From Acheta domesticus (taxonomy: Eukaryota; Arthropoda; Insecta; Orthoptera; Gryllidae): a stretch of DNA of 64,000 nucleotides. The stretch is from assembly GCA_031308135.1 (NCBI GenBank), contig JAHLJT010000631.1:198069126-198133125 (forward strand), written 5' to 3'. The position numbers and the translations under genes were made by a program. How positions within the stretch are numbered: position 1 is the first letter of the stretch; every line of letters begins with the position of its first letter. The notes under the pieces are model-generated. The model did no database searches. It had not been told where the DNA came from and saw only the letters and a list, made by a program, of their open reading frames with translations. This document shows, in pieces, positions 60,329-64,000 of this stretch.

Positions 60329-61044
60329 TTACACATTTATTTATCAAATTAGTCAAAATCAGTTAAAAACTATGTGTGACGTGCAACAGGACGTGTTGTT
60401 GGGGCTTCAAGTAAAATATCCCGCATAATTTAAAATATCCGTTTTAAATTTAAGAGTATCATTCTGCGACATCAATCAGATTGATCGGAGAAAATCCCTT
60501 GTACGGGGTCGGCGTTTGTGTTCACAATGGTACAAACAGATTGACGGACGCATGGACAGTCAGACATTTTGAACAAAGAAAATAATTTTACGGTATCATT
60601 ATTTCCTAAAACTTGTATTTCAGTTAAAATAATCTCATCGATTTTTGCAGTCTTAAATAATTTTCGTATCGCAAGTGAAAAAGACGGGGATAATATTAAT
60701 GTATCTTATAGGTTTTTTTATTTCGTAAATTATAACATTTTCCTGACTCTTCAATTCGAACGGGAAGGTTTAATTTGCAGTACAAAGTACAATTCAAATA
60801 CAATTTCCCATTGATGTTGATGTACTTAATTATTTAATGTAACAAAGAACACATTTCAACCTTCTGGAATATCTAATAAAGACGTTTCTTAGGAAGATAC
60901 TGTACTAGCTCCTTGAGAGTTTGAAGTGGAGTAGAAAATGTATGATGGCTGAATTAATAGTAATTAAGAAAATAACTTGACAGTTGACGAATGGTATTAA
61001 ATTAAGAGAGACGTCTTAATATCCAATTTGGCGACAATCGTGTC
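60329..61044. other. Intergenic, nothing recognised
   Basis: 60400-60560 still resembles inner parts of family H (GGCTTCAAGTAAAATATCCC, GATTGACGGACGCATGG), suggesting a third overlapping fragment. The rest is plain A+T-rich DNA. Confidence 0.4.
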
Positions 61045-61697
61045 TCTATATTTCTTTCTCGCTACGGAATAGAGAGAAATTATGTGATGCTGCGCGAAAA
61101 CGGCGAATTTTCGGTCTGCCGAAAACCCTTATTATCGGTCTCTGGTAACGAAAAAATGGATAAATACAGTTGCTAAATTTTAAAAAAAAATACCCTAACA
61201 CACGGTGTAGTCAGAATTTTGTGGGTCTTTGGTTCCGTCTGTCTGCCTGTCCGTCCGTCTGTGAACAGCGTTAGCGGCTAAACAGTTCAGCGGATTTTCT
61301 CAAAAAATGATATTCCCCAATCGATCTGGCTGATGACGCGACCCCTTGAATTTGAAACCGATATTTTTATTTTGAGGGGTACGTTGCATGAAGCCCAGGG
61401 ACATTTTCCACATTTTCAAAAAAATGGCTCCTTCGTTTTTGTTGTTGGATAGTGTGAATGACGTTTGAAAGAATAGTGCAGGTCTGATGTTCATTGAAAA
61501 CTCTGATTTTTCGTAAATCGCAAAAATTCAATTTTTTTTCGGCGTCTTCCTTCAACTAAAATACTGAAGATAAAGATTTTCTCCCTTAATGAAATCTCCT
61601 TAAAGATAGATTTTGAATAAGATCATGAACAATTTTTTGAAAGTTTGAGTACTTTTCTCGTAATTTTACGTGAAAATACGGGCGAGAAAGTACGTGT
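61045..61697 (+). mobile_element. Family H partial copy
   Basis: Hairpin end ATTTCTTTCTCGCTACGG with AGAGAGAAATTATGTGATGC, then GCTGCGCGAAAACGGCG, the CTAACACACGGTGTAGTC block, and the CTGTCTGCCTGTCCGTCCG tract at about 61240. It ends at ATACGGGCGAGAAAGTACG, which again looks like an ACTTTCTCG end in reverse. Confidence 0.75.
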
Positions 61698-62349
61698 TGT
61701 TTTAGGACCACTAGATTTTTCTTTGATCAAAGTCCTGACACCCAATGCAAATATCTCATTAAATTCTGGAATAGCAAATCAACAATTGGTTGGGATCGTT
61801 GAAATGAAATAAAACTGAAAAGCGTTTTAAAAACAAAACAAGAAAATTTATCTAAAAAATATTTTTTTAATCATTAGTATACCTTCTACGTTCTCCTTTT
61901 CTCCCTTTGTAAAGAACAAACCCCTTTTCCTTTTTCTATTATTTTAACGATCTATTCTTGAAGTATCCTGGTACTTTAACGAAAGGCTAATGATCTCGAT
62001 AGCTAGACAGAAGCACGCTAGACAAAAAGGTAGGTCGCTCTGCTGTAGGTCGGTGAGGGCGCCGTCCGGTCCAGCAGCCACCGCCCGGCTTGCGCAGGGG
62101 CAGGGGCGGGAGCGAGCCAGCGAGCGGAAGCGCTCTCTTTATGGCAGGAGACCCCATAAAACAGCTTGTTCGCTTCTTCGGGCGCATAAACGAGCCGTGC
62201 TCGATCCTCGCCTCCCTGTCGCCCGCCCCGTCCCAACGTCCATGTTAGATGACGCTCCGCCTTAGTACTACAGCCGCTGTCACCTATTCCATCACCCCCT
62301 CTGATCTCGCCACAGAAGCAATGTTCACTTATTCGATCAATCGATCGAT
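61698..62349. other. Intergenic with GC-rich island
   Basis: 62020-62250 is GC-rich (GGGGCAGGGGCGGGAGCG at about 62096) with open frames on both strands, none recognisable. The rest is A+T-rich. Confidence 0.35.
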
Positions 62350-62544
62350 TCCAGGACCCACAAAATTCTGGCTACATCACGTGTTAGGGATTGTTTTTTC
62401 TAAATTTAGCAACTGGATTTATCCACTTTTCGTTACCAGGGCTATGTAATAAGAGTTTTTCTGGCGAAAATTCGCCGTTTTTTTCGCGCAGCATTACATA
62501 ATTTTCTTTCTACCTCGGTAACGATAGTGAGAAAGTAAAATCGA
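62350..62544 (-). mobile_element. Family H hairpin-end fragment
   Basis: The plus strand reads CCAGGACCCACAAAATTCTGGC, ACATCACGTGTTAGGG, TTTCGCGCAGCATTACATAA and ends GTGAGAAAGTAAAA, the hairpin terminus. The remainder of the element is absent. Confidence 0.8.
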
Positions 62545-63819
62545 AGTATAAGTGGGGGATACGTTAATTCGTGAACACTGCCATCAAATAATCATTCTCC
62601 ACGTTCTCGCCGTAGTCAGTCGATTTCTTCACGTGGGGCACAGTGACAAGCGCCATAATTGTAGATAGTTTTTATTAGAGAGAAGTTAATATTTTTTCTA
62701 ATCAAATTTTGTTGAAGAGCTCCTTGCTACCTTTATTGAAAATTCAAGTTAATATAAGGTTATGGGTTCCAGAGCTCAAGAAAACATGTAATTGCACTTA
62801 TATATCGAACTCGGTGCAAAAATATATGATACAAATAAATAAACAAATAAATAAAATGGAATATCGCAGCCTGCATTTCAACCAAATACAGTAACGATTG
62901 CAAAATGTTCGGCAAGGTGAAAAACATACTCATTTCTTGTTCTTGAGAAATTAACTGGCAATCCTCAAGGTCTCAACACATCGACGTACCTGCTTACCAG
63001 TACCTTCTACATGTAAAGTATAGAAGTTCAGATTCCAAAATTACTGTAACGTAATCATTAATAAATTGGTCATAGTTATTATTTTTACTGACTAGAACAT
63101 CTGGACAGAGGAAAAATCTGATTTTGTGTAGAAAACGTGTTTTGATTGTTGTATCAATATGATGAATCTTTAAACATTAAGAAATTTGGAACGCAACAAA
63201 AACAAATCTAACAGCGCTATAGTTAAACTTACAGTACTTGTCCGAAATTAATTTACATGCTCGTTATTATTAAATGCTTAAAGTTGTTAAGATGCTTGTT
63301 AGCGCCGATGATCTCTCTGCTTTGGAAACATTCCCTTTAAGCAAGACACAAATGAGAAATCAAAGAAGAAATAAGTCGAGTTACCAAAAGGCGAAGGCTT
63401 CCGGAAGCCTCCTGATTAATGCGTTTGCGATAGCTGCAAGATGAGAGTCGTGTGAGCTTTCTCAAACGGGATAAGATGCGCATTAGATGAGAAACGTTCT
63501 CGTTTCATCGGTGGGAAATATTTGATGCAAGACACTGAATCTGCGGTAAAGTTAAGGCCGAATAATAAATGATTCTTCCTGGACATTAAATATGTTTTAG
63601 AAAGTCCACTCTCTTTATATTTATGATCCCTTCGTTCACTTGTGTCGACTCTGAGCTAAATCGAAAGCTTTGAACTTTCTCACATTCGTAGACCACTAGT
63701 AATCTTTAGTAATTGCCTACTTGTACTACGTACTCCTAGGTTACTATTTAGTACTATGTTAATATAACGCTAGTTTCTACAGTGTACAGCGTTTAGCGCC
63801 AACTTTGGTATTGTATTTG
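62545..63819. other. Intergenic, nothing recognised
   Basis: A+T-rich, AAATA-type short repeat at 62835-62852. No gene. Confidence 0.4.
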
Positions 63820-63824
63820 CCTGA

Positions 63825-64000
63825 ACTCTTATGGCTTCGGTGGTATTACGGTATTGTTGTACCCAAGTTCGTGGATTCAAACCCGATCGAAGCAGTGAAT
63901 TTTTGAGGGCCAAACACTCCTTCGCATTCTCTCCTTCGGAGAGGAAGTAAAGCGGTCTGTCCCATGTAGATCTACTGTTTGTAAAAGATCCTCAAGCCTA
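63825..64000 (+). mobile_element. tRNA-derived SINE, cut by window edge
   Basis: A B-box-like GTGGATTCAAACCCG at about 63871 follows a tRNA-like stretch starting TATGGCTTCGGTGG. The body phrase GAGGAAGTAAAGCGGTC, then GTCCCATGTAGATCTACTG and AAAAGATCCTC resembles a widespread arthropod SINE body as I remember it. The 3' end lies outside the window. Confidence 0.55.

Overview
The window looks like a piece of a large, repeat-rich insect nuclear genome. One conserved gene is visible, the N-terminal part of the cytoplasmic dynein 1 intermediate chain (Dync1i; short wing/sw in Drosophila), on the minus strand at the left end. Its exon-encoded peptides follow the Drosophila protein closely, including the stretch ending in EDWWRPRK. 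Long introns, very high A+T and a dense mix of transposons suggest a large insect genome, perhaps hemimetabolous; the species cannot be named from the sequence.

Layout. 1-8000: Dync1i exons in transcription order at 7881-8000 (start codon), 5136-5338, 4184-4302, a 63-bp cassette at 1523-1585 and a 21-bp microexon at 356-376; all join in frame, and the WD40 part lies beyond the left edge. About 8000-9300 holds the upstream region with a candidate 5' exon. From about 9.7 kb to the right end I recognise no host gene. That part is intergenic or intronic DNA made of mobile elements in various states of decay.

Mobile elements. There is a long tRNA-derived SINE family (five copies: about 9.76, 16.16, 31.58, 54.29 and 54.89 kb), two of them with clear target duplications, and two other SINE-like units (29.09 kb and the right edge). 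Two 5'-truncated LINE fragments carry a restriction-like endonuclease domain and are bordered by TAA-type microsatellites (14.2-14.9 kb, 43.4-43.7 kb). A snap-back mariner (16961-18957) is interrupted by an internally deleted hAT (17162-18446). There are hAT MITEs with perfect 8-bp target duplications (15292-15734, 49553-50011) and several other MITEs. A long-TIR element occupies 42.54-44.26 kb. A broken Crypton-type tyrosine recombinase lies at 40.5-41.6 kb, with a second N-terminal fragment at 51.1 kb. Solo LTRs occur at 38426-38962 and probably at 47.7 and 55.9 kb.

The strongest candidate for something undescribed is an A+T-rich family of about 1.2-1.6 kb present in roughly ten copies on both strands (18.96-20.16, 33.79-35.35, 36.67-38.1, 39.7-40.2, 42.05-42.47, 47.45-47.73, 58.3-60.3, 61.05-61.7 and 62.35-62.54 kb). 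One end forms a hairpin at an ACTTTC terminus, the other always stops at CTAG followed by T, and the interior is built from about 308-bp repeated modules. The CTAG|T end suggests a Helitron-like element, but this is inference.
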